From: Providencia manganoxydans
Lineage (GTDB): Bacteria; Pseudomonadota; Gammaproteobacteria; Enterobacterales; Enterobacteriaceae
Direction: 5' to 3'
Length of the DNA: 64,000 bases
Assembly: GCF_016618195.1 (NCBI RefSeq)
Contig: NZ_CP067099.1
Coordinates: forward strand, 3,720,001 to 3,784,000
Below the pieces are notes generated by a model, which saw only the letters and a program-made list of their open reading frames with translations, was not told the origin of the DNA and searched no databases. Within the stretch, counting starts at the first letter, position 1, and each line of letters begins with the position of its first letter. Shown here one piece after another: positions 48,396 through 56,269 of the stretch. The position numbers were made by a program, and so were the translations under genes.

Positions 48396-48518
48396 AAACA
48401 AATGTACCTATCAGCCACGCTTTCATCCTCTCATTTTTTAATGCAGAAGAATGTCAAAGCATTAATACTCATGTATGTTAAATGCAATTAGTTAATTTTC
48501 TTTAAACACCAACAGTAT

Positions 48519-48658
48519 ATACTCTAAATAATTCGAGGTGCAGTTTAGCGATAAGCAAAAATAACTAGGGGGTATAGATAAACTATGTAGCTTGGCATAC
48601 TGAATGTAGCCTCCATACTTTAACGAAAAGCCCCTGTAACTTGAATGATGACGAATAT
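48519..48658 (+). repeat. MITE-like repeat, copy F
   Basis: A 140-bp copy with left end ATACTCTAAATAATTCGAGG and a worn right end (TTGAATGATGACGAATAT). It lies between the divergent glxK and ybbY and ends 50 bp before the ybbY start. A TTGACA hexamer begins 3 bp after it. Confidence 0.8.
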
Positions 48659-48708
48659 ACTTGACATATTCTAAAGTGCTGTTTAGCTATATTATAGGCG
48701 GGGGATCG

Positions 48709-50004
48709 ATGTTAGGCTTAAATAAAGACAGTGTATTATCAGGCTTTCAATGGTTTTTCTTTATTTTTTGCAATACCGTGGTGATCCCCCCCACTTTGCA
48801 ATCAGCCTTTCAGCTATCTAATGACACCACACTGGTTATTACCCAATATTCATTTATAGCAACATCACTCGCTTGCCTGATCCAAGCTATTATTGGCCAT
48901 AAACGTTCTATAATGGAAGGATCCGCTGGTTTATGGTGGGGAATGATTTTATCTGTCACTTTTACTGAATCAGCTCAAGGAACCCCGCTTGAAGTTATCG
49001 GGATCAGTTTTGCCTTAGGCATTGCCATTGCGGGTCTAATTACTATCTTTATTGGTCTCAGCGGTATTGGTAAATATTTAGCTTTATTATTTTCGCCTAG
49101 TGTCATGGCCGTGTTCATGTTTTTACTTGGCGCCAATTTGATTTCTATTTTCCTAAAAGGAATGCTTGGCCTGCCTTTTAATGCCACTGACCAGCCTGTA
49201 CATATTCAGTTTGATACCTTCTTATTAGCACTGTTTATCATGGCGCTGATCATCGCAATCATTATATTGTTACCCCTCAATATTAATAAATACGCGGTTT
49301 TAATCGGTTCAATTTTAGGCTGGATATTATTCCTAGCTTTTTTCTCCCCAGAAATGAGTGTATCAAGCAGCATCAATTGGCAGCTATTTCCACTCGGTAA
49401 AGCAGAGTCAATCAATTATGGTATTGTGGCAACCTGTGTGATTACTGCTTTCCTCAATACCTCGAATACCTTTGGTGCAATAAAAGGTACAGATATTTTT
49501 CATGAAGGAGCAACAGCCTCCCCTACTATATACCGTCGAAGTTTTGTTGCTTCAGGCATTATGACACTGACATGCTCACCACTTGGTATTGTTCCGTTCG
49601 CACCTTTTGTTTCATCAGTTGGATTAATTACTCAAACAGGTGACTCCACCAAAAAACCGTTTATCATTGGTAGCCTCTTCTTTTTAATTATCAGTTTAGT
49701 CCCGCTGCTTTCAGGGATTTTCGCTTCCTTTCCCTTAGTCATTAGCAGTACTGTGATGATGGTGACTTATTTGCCATTATTATGGTCTTCTTTACTGTTT
49801 ATTAATGTATCAAAACTGAATCCTCGCAATATATACCGTCTTGCACTTCCTTTGTTTATAGGTATTTTTTTAATGGGTGTTCCCCCTGCTTATCTGCAAG
49901 ATATCCCATTAACTATTCGCCCAATAGTGACTAATGGATTACTTATGGGAATTATTATTTCAATCATTTTAGAAAATATTTTTAGGTGGGATAAAGTAAA
50001 ATAA
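48709..50004 (+). CDS. ybbY: NCS2-family purine/uracil permease YbbY
   Basis: A nucleobase:cation symporter-2 family permease related to uracil and xanthine transporters. The start at 48709 (GGGGGA upstream) gives 431 aa, matching E. coli YbbY (433). The frame is open 16 codons further upstream from a TTG at the edge of the repeat. It shows DSVLSGFQWFFFIFCNTVV, IMEGSAGLWWGMIL, SNTFGAIKGTDIF and NIYRLALPLFIGIFLMGVPP. Substrate not established even in E. coli. Confidence 0.9.
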   Translation: MLGLNKDSVLSGFQWFFFIFCNTVVIPPTLQSAFQLSNDTTLVITQYSFIATSLACLIQAIIGHKRSIMEGSAGLWWGMILSVTFTESAQGTPLEVIGISFALGIAIAGLITIFIGLSGIGKYLALLFSPSVMAVFMFLLGANLISIFLKGMLGLPFNATDQPVHIQFDTFLLALFIMALIIAIIILLPLNINKYAVLIGSILGWILFLAFFSPEMSVSSSINWQLFPLGKAESINYGIVATCVITAFLNTSNTFGAIKGTDIFHEGATASPTIYRRSFVASGIMTLTCSPLGIVPFAPFVSSVGLITQTGDSTKKPFIIGSLFFLIISLVPLLSGIFASFPLVISSTVMMVTYLPLLWSSLLFINVSKLNPRNIYRLALPLFIGIFLMGVPPAYLQDIPLTIRPIVTNGLLMGIIISIILENIFRWDKVK

Positions 50005-50149
50005 TTTGAGAGGCAATCGTACCGCGGGATGTAAGCCATCAAGCATATCCTGCTTTGCCTAAATGTAAATCGCTATGACTTTGAGGTATGACGAGCGAGT
50101 AAACATTGTTATGATTAAAGTATGAGAACAATATGTGACGGAGCTAACA

Positions 50150-50728
50150 ATGTCAGTACAGCGCGAAGAGATTTTAAGCCACGCTCTTAACCAATTAGAA
50201 AAACAAGGTTTATCCGCATCGACAGAGCGCCTTCTCCATGAAATTGAACCTAACTTTAGTGTGATCCGCCAGTTTTGGCCTGATGATGAAGCTTTGGTTT
50301 ATGACTGCCTACGTTATCACGGACAACAAATTGAAATTTGGCAGCGCCAAACTCGCCTAGATGAAACGTTGAGCCCACAACAGAAGCTTACCGCTCGCTA
50401 TCAACAACTTTATAGTCGTGTCAGTGAAGGCCGTTTCCCTGGGTGCTTATTTGTCTCCGCTTGCAACCACTATCCCGATCCCCAACATCCTATTCACCAA
50501 CTCAGTCGTCTACAAAAAGACAACTCTTTCTTGTATACCAAAGAGCTGTTAGATGAATTAGATATTGAAGACTCAGAACTCGTCGCAAATCAAATGGAAC
50601 TTGTCCTAGAAGGCTGTTTAAACCGTCTATTAGTTCAAAGAGACATTCGTGATGTTGAAATTGCTCAACATCTTTCTGAAGATATTTTAGCTATTGCGTT
50701 GTGTCGCAAAAAAGGCGCATTAAGCTAA
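50150..50728 (+). CDS. yjdC: TetR/AcrR-family regulator YjdC
   Basis: The 192-aa product matches E. coli YjdC (191 aa), a TetR-family protein of unknown target. The N-terminal HTH domain is QREEILSHALNQLEKQGLS...VIRQFWPDDEALVYDCLRYH. The ligand-domain region has RFPGCLFVSACNHYPDPQH and NQMELVLEGCLNRLLV. The start at 50150 has ACGGAG 6 nt upstream. tRNA-Phe follows, as in E. coli. The dsbD and cutA genes that lie near it in E. coli are absent. The 145 bp before it contain a possible very worn MITE end. Confidence 0.92.
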   Translation: MSVQREEILSHALNQLEKQGLSASTERLLHEIEPNFSVIRQFWPDDEALVYDCLRYHGQQIEIWQRQTRLDETLSPQQKLTARYQQLYSRVSEGRFPGCLFVSACNHYPDPQHPIHQLSRLQKDNSFLYTKELLDELDIEDSELVANQMELVLEGCLNRLLVQRDIRDVEIAQHLSEDILAIALCRKKGALS

Positions 50729-50853
50729 AAACGATCAATCGCGCGTTAAAGCAACAGCTTTTGTTGAAAAAGGAAACACTCAGTTAAAAATTACGTTTTT
50801 TTAGCAAAAACTCGTTGACGCAAACCATCTAATGCGGTTTAATGCGCCCCGTT

Positions 50854-50929
50854 GCCCGGATAGCTCAGTCGGTAGAGCAGGGGATTGAAAATCCCCGTGT
50901 CCTTGGTTCGATTCCGAGTCCGGGCACCA
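50854..50929 (+). tRNA. tRNA-Phe (GAA)
   Basis: A 76-nt cloverleaf: acceptor GCCCGGA / TCCGGGC, D-arm TAGCTCAGTCGGTAGAGCA, anticodon GAA at 50887-50889 in the stem GGGGA/TCCCC, T-arm GGTTCGATTCC, and an encoded CCA end. Its 3' half serves as the integration site of the downstream island and stays intact. Confidence 0.98.
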
Positions 50930-50930
50930 C
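50900..50930. other. attL, tRNA-Phe 3' end
   Basis: The 31-bp sequence starting TCCTTGGTTCGATTCCGAGT is repeated identically at 63726-63756, marking the two ends of the integrated island. Confidence 0.92.
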
Positions 50931-51034
50931 GCATTTATAACCCTCGCTTCGGCGGGGGTTTTTGCTTTCTATATCATTAACTTATTGGTTTATCAGTGAA
51001 TTTCATCTTTCACCCATCACCGAATCTGCTTCAC

Positions 51035-51056
51035 GGTGGTACAGAATGGTGGTACA
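51035..51056. other. Candidate left arm-type sites for the island integrase
   Basis: GGTGGTACA occurs twice in tandem (51035-51043 and 51048-51056) right at the integrase start. Related TGGTACA copies occur near attR at 63643-63664. Such repeats near both ends fit integrase arm-binding sites. Confidence 0.45.
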
Positions 51057-51059
51057 TTC

Positions 51060-52727
51060 ATGAGCACGATGATACAGCCAACTAAGAACAAATACGGGGT
51101 TTATACCCTCAGAATGGCAGTCCCTGCCGACCTTAAAAACACCCTCGGAAAAGGTGAGCTTAAGCGTTCATTGCGAACCAAAGACCTTGCAGAAGCAAAA
51201 CGTAAAGCTCCAGCCGTCATTGACTTAATGCAAGCAGAGATTGATGCGGCAAGAAGCACTCTGCACGCTGAGCTAGCTATCACCAAAGATGATATTGAAC
51301 GAATAGCTTATCGTTGGTTAACGTTCATACTTCCACAACCTGAACTTATTAAAGAACGATATTTAGTCGATTCCCTCTATGGTTTAGACCTGTCGCCTGA
51401 AAGTAGGATAATTCATTGTTATCTCGAAAAAAATGACGATTACCCTAACTACTCTGCTATGCCAGCCGATGATTTATTTAATTCTCCAGCTATCAACGTC
51501 CCTGATGATTATCAGCAACGTGATATCGAGCTGCTCCAATTGCTCAGGCATGAATTAAAGGAGTCACTTGAACTAACGCCTGTTGAACTTACGCCAACAT
51601 GGAAAGTAACGTTAGCATGGCGTTTAGCTGACTATAGAATGCAAGCTGCTGAAATGCACATACTTAACATTCTGCCTAAATATGCTGCCACCGCCCAAGA
51701 AAAAGCCACTAAGCCCACAATCAGCTTTAGCCTAATGTTTGAACGCTATAAAGAGCATGTCCGCTATGCAGAGCCTCGTGAAGCAGAAAAACGAATTAAA
51801 GCCTACGAGACAGCCGTCAATCGCTTTGTGGAATTTATTGGTAGTAAACCAATAGAAGCGATTACAAAGCAAGATATGGCTGATTTTAGGCAACTCCTTG
51901 AGCGGTTGCCATGCCGCCCTTCTAAAGCCGTTAAGAAGCTACCGTTAAAAGAGCAAGCAGAACTCAACGTCGAAAAAATCAGCCCTCAAACGGTCAGAAA
52001 CCAACTCATGGCCTTGTCGTCTATCTTTCGCTTAGCCACTGAGGATGAGCTTATTTCAGAAAACCCTGTTAGCTTAATGCCTAAACGTAAACGGCAACGC
52101 CAAACTGCTAAAGAACGTGATTTCACTCGTGATGAAATCGCCCTTATCTTTAATACTCCACTCTTCCACGGTGAAGAAACGCCTCATGGTGCAATGGCCT
52201 ACTGGGTGCCAATCATTCTGTATTATACAGGTGCCAGAGTGGAAGAAATTACTCAGCTCTATACTGAAAATATCATCAAGGATAGCGGCATTTATTGCAT
52301 TCAAATCGAATCGACTGACGAACAATCAACAAAAACAGGGTTATCTCGTGTTGTGCCGCTTCACAGCCACATCATTGAGTTAGGCTTCCTTGAGTACGTC
52401 AAAAGCCGTGAGCACTATCTATTTACTGAACGAAAAACGCCCTCAGGAAAATCGTCTTATAATTTCCTTCGCTGGTGGGGCAAGTACATTCGAAGCCACG
52501 GTATCACCCGTAAAGAGATCAAACCGACTCATGGCTTTAGGCATACGTTTATCACTCATTGCCGAAGCATCAACGTCAGAAAAGATATCCAAAATGACAT
52601 TACAGGTCATGCTCAAGAAGATGTCAGCGGTGGGTACGGCTCATACCCTCTTGAAGCCAAGAAAGAGCTGATTCAAACGATACCACAACTAGAACTTCCC
52701 GTACTGGATATCTGGAAGCGATCATAA
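51060..52727 (+). CDS. Tyrosine recombinase/integrase of the island
   Basis: A phage-type integrase of about 555 aa that would recombine the tRNA-Phe site. The N-terminal part (NKYGVYTLRMAVPADLKN, then RSLRTKDLAEAKRKAP) is a DUF6538-like arm-binding domain. A core-binding SAM-like domain lies near residues 220-320. The catalytic domain has the first arginine in YYTGARVEEITQLY, the H-x-x-R box in THGFRHTFITHC, the histidine in ITGHAQ, and the tyrosine in GGYGSYP. The start is uncertain: GTG 51036 or ATG 51060. It lies 130 bp from attL and reads away from it. Confidence 0.92.
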   Translation: MSTMIQPTKNKYGVYTLRMAVPADLKNTLGKGELKRSLRTKDLAEAKRKAPAVIDLMQAEIDAARSTLHAELAITKDDIERIAYRWLTFILPQPELIKERYLVDSLYGLDLSPESRIIHCYLEKNDDYPNYSAMPADDLFNSPAINVPDDYQQRDIELLQLLRHELKESLELTPVELTPTWKVTLAWRLADYRMQAAEMHILNILPKYAATAQEKATKPTISFSLMFERYKEHVRYAEPREAEKRIKAYETAVNRFVEFIGSKPIEAITKQDMADFRQLLERLPCRPSKAVKKLPLKEQAELNVEKISPQTVRNQLMALSSIFRLATEDELISENPVSLMPKRKRQRQTAKERDFTRDEIALIFNTPLFHGEETPHGAMAYWVPIILYYTGARVEEITQLYTENIIKDSGIYCIQIESTDEQSTKTGLSRVVPLHSHIIELGFLEYVKSREHYLFTERKTPSGKSSYNFLRWWGKYIRSHGITRKEIKPTHGFRHTFITHCRSINVRKDIQNDITGHAQEDVSGGYGSYPLEAKKELIQTIPQLELPVLDIWKRS

Positions 52728-52913
52728 CCCCTTCGAATCTACGGCGTGGTCATCCATGCCGATTTCATTGACAAAACCATCTATTAACCAAGCTATATTT
52801 AGCTTACAAATATTTACAATACGAGTTTTTGCAGCACCCATCTAACAAATTCAAAGTTGAGGCATTTAGGCATAAAAATATGGCTTTACAACAAGATAGC
52901 AAGAAAGTAATCT

Positions 52914-52968
52914 ACTTCCATAGCTCAGTAAGCTTATCTGATGATGGAGTTCGACTCCATCCGGAAGG
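52914..52968 (+). ncRNA. tRNA-like structured segment before the primase gene (candidate ncRNA)
   Basis: Three stems can be drawn: an outer CTTCC (52915-52919) with GGAAG (52963-52967); an inner AGCT / AGCT hairpin (52922-52934) inside a TAGCTCAGT stretch that resembles a tRNA D-arm; and a 7-bp GATGGAG / CTCCATC hairpin with loop TTCGA (52943-52961) resembling a T-arm. There is no anticodon arm or CCA. In P4 the immunity RNA (CI RNA), processed by RNase P, lies upstream of the primase gene. The position here is the same. Function is inference. Confidence 0.35.
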
Positions 52969-53025
52969 TGTTCCACGGCCTTCCATTGTGTGCCACCGCA
53001 AAAGATGTGGCTTGAGATTAACATT

Positions 53026-55476
53026 ATGCTTAAGCATGATTTTAAACTTCTAAATAGCAGCACCTCAATAAGCAATACTTTCACACAAATAACAGGTATC
53101 AATACCATTTCTTGTGGTTCAAACATTCTAGAGCCAGAAGATAAGACCTGCCCGTTCTGCGAACATAAAAGTGCCTTCCGGTTCCATAGTGATACTAACC
53201 AATACCATTGCTATTCTTGCGAAGAGCACGGAGGTGTACTTGACTTAGTATTGAAACTCAAAGGGCTAACGGATGTCGTTGAAGCTGCTCGCTATCTCAC
53301 TAGCACGAGTGAAATTCCATCAATTGCACCTGTAGAAATCAGAGTCGAAGAAGATAGCCGAGATCATAACTTGATTTCAAGCGTGTTCACGGATATTGCC
53401 CTGTACTATGCCCAAAATCTGACTAACGAAGCATTAGACTATCAAGTTGAGCAACGTGGACACTCACCGCGATTGCTTGAGCAACACCGTATCGGTTTTG
53501 CAGATGGGCAATGTTACGCCACGCTCTCCGGTGAATATGATGATGAAACCCTCTTAGCTACCGGCATGTTTCGTGAAGTTAATGGTCGCATGGTTGATTT
53601 CGTCCCTGCTGGGGTATATGTCTACCCGCACTTTCACAATGGAAGGATCGTTCGTTTTACCTTTAAAGACCAGAAAAAGGCCTTCACGTTTCAGCAAAAG
53701 AAAAAATGCTGGTTGCCAGAAGCGCATTGGTACGGGCAGCAAACACTGGAAAAGCCCGGAACGATTGCCCTTGTGGAAGGTGAAAATGACGCCTTGACGC
53801 TAATTGAAGCAGGATATACTGCCCCTGTACTTGCGTCTATTGGCTCACTTAGCCAGTCGCAAGTTGATTATATCAATTCTTTGGGGCGTCCTATCAATAC
53901 TTACTTTGATAATGATGATGCTGGTGACCGATACCGCTCTAAATTCCCATCCGCAACGCATTACATTGTGCCAGAACGTGGTAGTGATATTGATGAGTTT
54001 ATTCGTGAAGGTGGCGATTGGAGAGCACTCGACGCTGAGCAAACATTTATACCGCTAACAGAAACGCCCGTTATCAAGCTACCCAATGCTTGCGGTGCCG
54101 AGGGCTTCAATGACGTGGGTAACGCTAACCGTCTTGCCCGTCTGTTTGGTCATGATTTACGCTTTGTTCGTGAAACTGACAGCTTCATCCATTTTGTTGA
54201 TCATCAATGGAAGCCGGCTGGTGTTCAGGTCATGGAGTATGCCAAGCAAGTTGCCGCTGACATGCTAGCAGAAGGTCATAACGTGCTTGCAGACGACGAC
54301 ACCAAAGGTACTCAACTGATAAAAGCAGCCATACAACTTCATAACCTACCGAAGTTAAAGGCGATGATTGAATTGGTGAAGCCTAAATTGGAAGTGCGTA
54401 CAATTGACCTTGACGCTGATCCTATGTTACTCGGGGTCGCCAACGGCGTTATAGACTTAAACACGGGTGAATACCGTGAGAACCGCCGTCGTGACTTTAT
54501 CACACGTTATACGCCAGTTGATTTCAATCCAAATGCAAAATGCCCAACATGGGAGCGATTCATTAATGATATCACCGTCGGCGATACTGAACTCGCTAGC
54601 TTCTTGCAACGGCTGGTGGGTTACTTCTTAACAGGCCGAACAGATGAACAGCTCTTGTTTTTCTTCTACGGTCACGGCAGCAATGGCAAATCGACGTTCA
54701 TTCAGGTTATTCAGTCACTGATGGGCAGCTATGCGACACAGATAAACAGTGACGTCCTCATGATGAATAAAAACAGCGGAGGTCCTAATGCCTCATTAGC
54801 CAAGTTGCCGGGGAAACGGTTAGTCGTTGCCAATGAACTACCCGAAAATGGCCGACTTGATGACACGCTCATTAAAAGCATGACCGGCGGAGATATTATA
54901 GTTGCTAGGCAGGTATACGGTAAGCACGAGCTGGAGTTTTATTCGCAATTCAGCCTAGTAATTATCGGCAACCACAAGCCCACCATTTATGATACGTCTC
55001 ACGGTATGTGGCGTCGGATGTGCTTAATTCCTTTTGCAGCAAACTTCACGGCAGCACAGATTGATCCTGAGTTACCCGTAAAATTAAGCAGAGAGATGCA
55101 AGGCATCTTAAACTGGGCACTCGCAGGCGTACAGGCATGGCATGCCGAAGGCCTTAAACGCTCACTCCCTGCGGCGGTCATTGCGGCTAACGACGAGTAC
55201 CGCCAAGAAAGTGACCTCATCGGTGAATTCCTCGAAGGTTGCAGGCTGGAACCGGATGCTTACACCGCTGCCAGTGATCTGTACAGTGCATTTCTAAGCT
55301 TTGCCAGTGAAGGGAACGAATGGCGAATGACGCAACGTATTTTCACGAAGAAGATGGTTGAGCGTGGCTTTAAGAAGATCCGCCGTAACAATAAGGCCAG
55401 TTTTCGGGGTATCGCTCTGATTGACCATGAGCTAGGCTCTGTGATCAGTAAAGAAAGTTCAATCTTTTCTGTTTAA
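53026..55476 (+). CDS. P4-type primase-helicase (zinc finger, TOPRIM, D5-like helicase)
   Basis: A replication protein of about 816 aa. The N-terminal CHC2-type zinc finger is CPFCEHKSAFRF...HCYSC. The TOPRIM region has ALVEGENDALTLIEAGY and YFDNDDAGDRYRS. The C-terminal D5/P4-alpha-type SF3 helicase has a D5_N region near FNPNAKCPTWERF, Walker A GHGSNGKSTF, and Walker B-like KRLVVANELPE. Starts at GTG 52990 or ATG 53005 are possible. None has a strong ribosome site. It would give the island the capacity to initiate its own replication. Confidence 0.9.
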   Translation: MLKHDFKLLNSSTSISNTFTQITGINTISCGSNILEPEDKTCPFCEHKSAFRFHSDTNQYHCYSCEEHGGVLDLVLKLKGLTDVVEAARYLTSTSEIPSIAPVEIRVEEDSRDHNLISSVFTDIALYYAQNLTNEALDYQVEQRGHSPRLLEQHRIGFADGQCYATLSGEYDDETLLATGMFREVNGRMVDFVPAGVYVYPHFHNGRIVRFTFKDQKKAFTFQQKKKCWLPEAHWYGQQTLEKPGTIALVEGENDALTLIEAGYTAPVLASIGSLSQSQVDYINSLGRPINTYFDNDDAGDRYRSKFPSATHYIVPERGSDIDEFIREGGDWRALDAEQTFIPLTETPVIKLPNACGAEGFNDVGNANRLARLFGHDLRFVRETDSFIHFVDHQWKPAGVQVMEYAKQVAADMLAEGHNVLADDDTKGTQLIKAAIQLHNLPKLKAMIELVKPKLEVRTIDLDADPMLLGVANGVIDLNTGEYRENRRRDFITRYTPVDFNPNAKCPTWERFINDITVGDTELASFLQRLVGYFLTGRTDEQLLFFFYGHGSNGKSTFIQVIQSLMGSYATQINSDVLMMNKNSGGPNASLAKLPGKRLVVANELPENGRLDDTLIKSMTGGDIIVARQVYGKHELEFYSQFSLVIIGNHKPTIYDTSHGMWRRMCLIPFAANFTAAQIDPELPVKLSREMQGILNWALAGVQAWHAEGLKRSLPAAVIAANDEYRQESDLIGEFLEGCRLEPDAYTAASDLYSAFLSFASEGNEWRMTQRIFTKKMVERGFKKIRRNNKASFRGIALIDHELGSVISKESSIFSV

Positions 55477-55482
55477 AACCTC

Positions 55483-55567
55483 AGTGCCGATTAAACAGCA
55501 TATAAGTAAACTTTTTCTGTGAGTTTTCTCTATGGAAAGTTTATAAAAATGCTGATAAATCGGCACT
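55483..55567 (+). other. Long nested inverted repeat after the primase gene
   Basis: Outer arms AGTGCCGATT / AATCGGCACT (10 bp, perfect) enclose AGCAT / ATGCT and TAAACTTT / AAAGTTTA, giving an 85-nt near-continuous hairpin. It begins 7 bp after the primase stop. It may terminate transcription, protect the mRNA end, or be an origin-type structure. Confidence 0.6.
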
Positions 55568-55600
55568 CAATTCTTTTTCTATACAAGTCAATAAAGAGAC

Positions 55601-55631
55601 ACCCGCCAAAGGAGCCACCAAGGCGGGTTTC
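55601..55631 (+). terminator. Terminator before the Rhs module
   Basis: A perfect 7-bp GC stem (ACCCGCC / GGCGGGT) with TTTCTC after it separates the primase from the Rhs operon. Confidence 0.65.
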
Positions 55632-55838
55632 TCCCCACGTTAAGCGGTATTACCCTCAATAAATTCCAATGGAATGGGCTTTTTAGGTTTACAATGGTAA
55701 AAAACTGTAGATAATTTAGCTTATGGACGCTCTTTGATCAATAACGGCCTGATTTTGTACATTTATGACCGTTTTGATAACTGCCCAATGCTCAAAAAGC
55801 CTAGCTATTTCATTCAACAGGAAAAAGGGAACATTCGC

Positions 55839-56264
55839 ATGGAACAACGTTGTTTATTCACGGAAGGGAGCATCAGCCTGCCTGAGGGCTACAAAGAACA
55901 AACTGTCAACATTCTGATTTCCCCCACTGGCAATGCAGTTAACATTTCTCGGGATGATAAACCCGCTGATGAAACCTTTGATGACTATGTTGCTCGCCAA
56001 AAGCAACTTTTGCAACGTTCCTTGAAAGATTGGCAACTCCTTGAAGAAAAGCCTTCGGTGCTCGGTGACAATGGTATTCACGGTCACCTTATTAGTTCAC
56101 GCTACCGCCCGAACAAAAAGCAGCAAGTCTATCAAATTCAGGCCGTTTACCCTTTCAGTGATACCCAAACCCTGATTTTTACAATGTCATCGCCTAGTGC
56201 CTTTAATGATGAGCAATGGGCATGGATGAATACCCTCCTACTTAGTTTTCAACCAAGAGGGTAA
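55839..56264 (+). CDS. Eag-type T6SS chaperone (DcrB/DUF1795 family)
   Basis: A 141-aa DUF1795 protein. Eag chaperones of this fold bind and shield the transmembrane segments next to the PAAR domain of Rhs effectors and load them onto VgrG. The start at 55839 (AAGGGAA upstream) fits the family. The frame is open 35 codons further upstream with no homology. Visible are CLFTEGSISLPEGYKEQTVN, DETFDDYVARQKQLL and the C-terminal FTMSSPSAFNDEQ. It lies 5 bp before the PAAR-Rhs gene, the standard order. Confidence 0.88.
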   Translation: MEQRCLFTEGSISLPEGYKEQTVNILISPTGNAVNISRDDKPADETFDDYVARQKQLLQRSLKDWQLLEEKPSVLGDNGIHGHLISSRYRPNKKQQVYQIQAVYPFSDTQTLIFTMSSPSAFNDEQWAWMNTLLLSFQPRG

Positions 56265-56269
56265 TTGCC

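Noticed and set aside
50035-50100. Further MITE copy before yjdC
   Set aside because: Only the last 20 or so bases (GACTTTGAGGTATGACGAGCGAGTA) resemble the right end. The rest is too diverged to count as a copy.
52829-53053. 74-aa frame between integrase and primase
   Set aside because: It crosses the structured tRNA-like segment and the primase start in another frame. No ribosome site and no homology.
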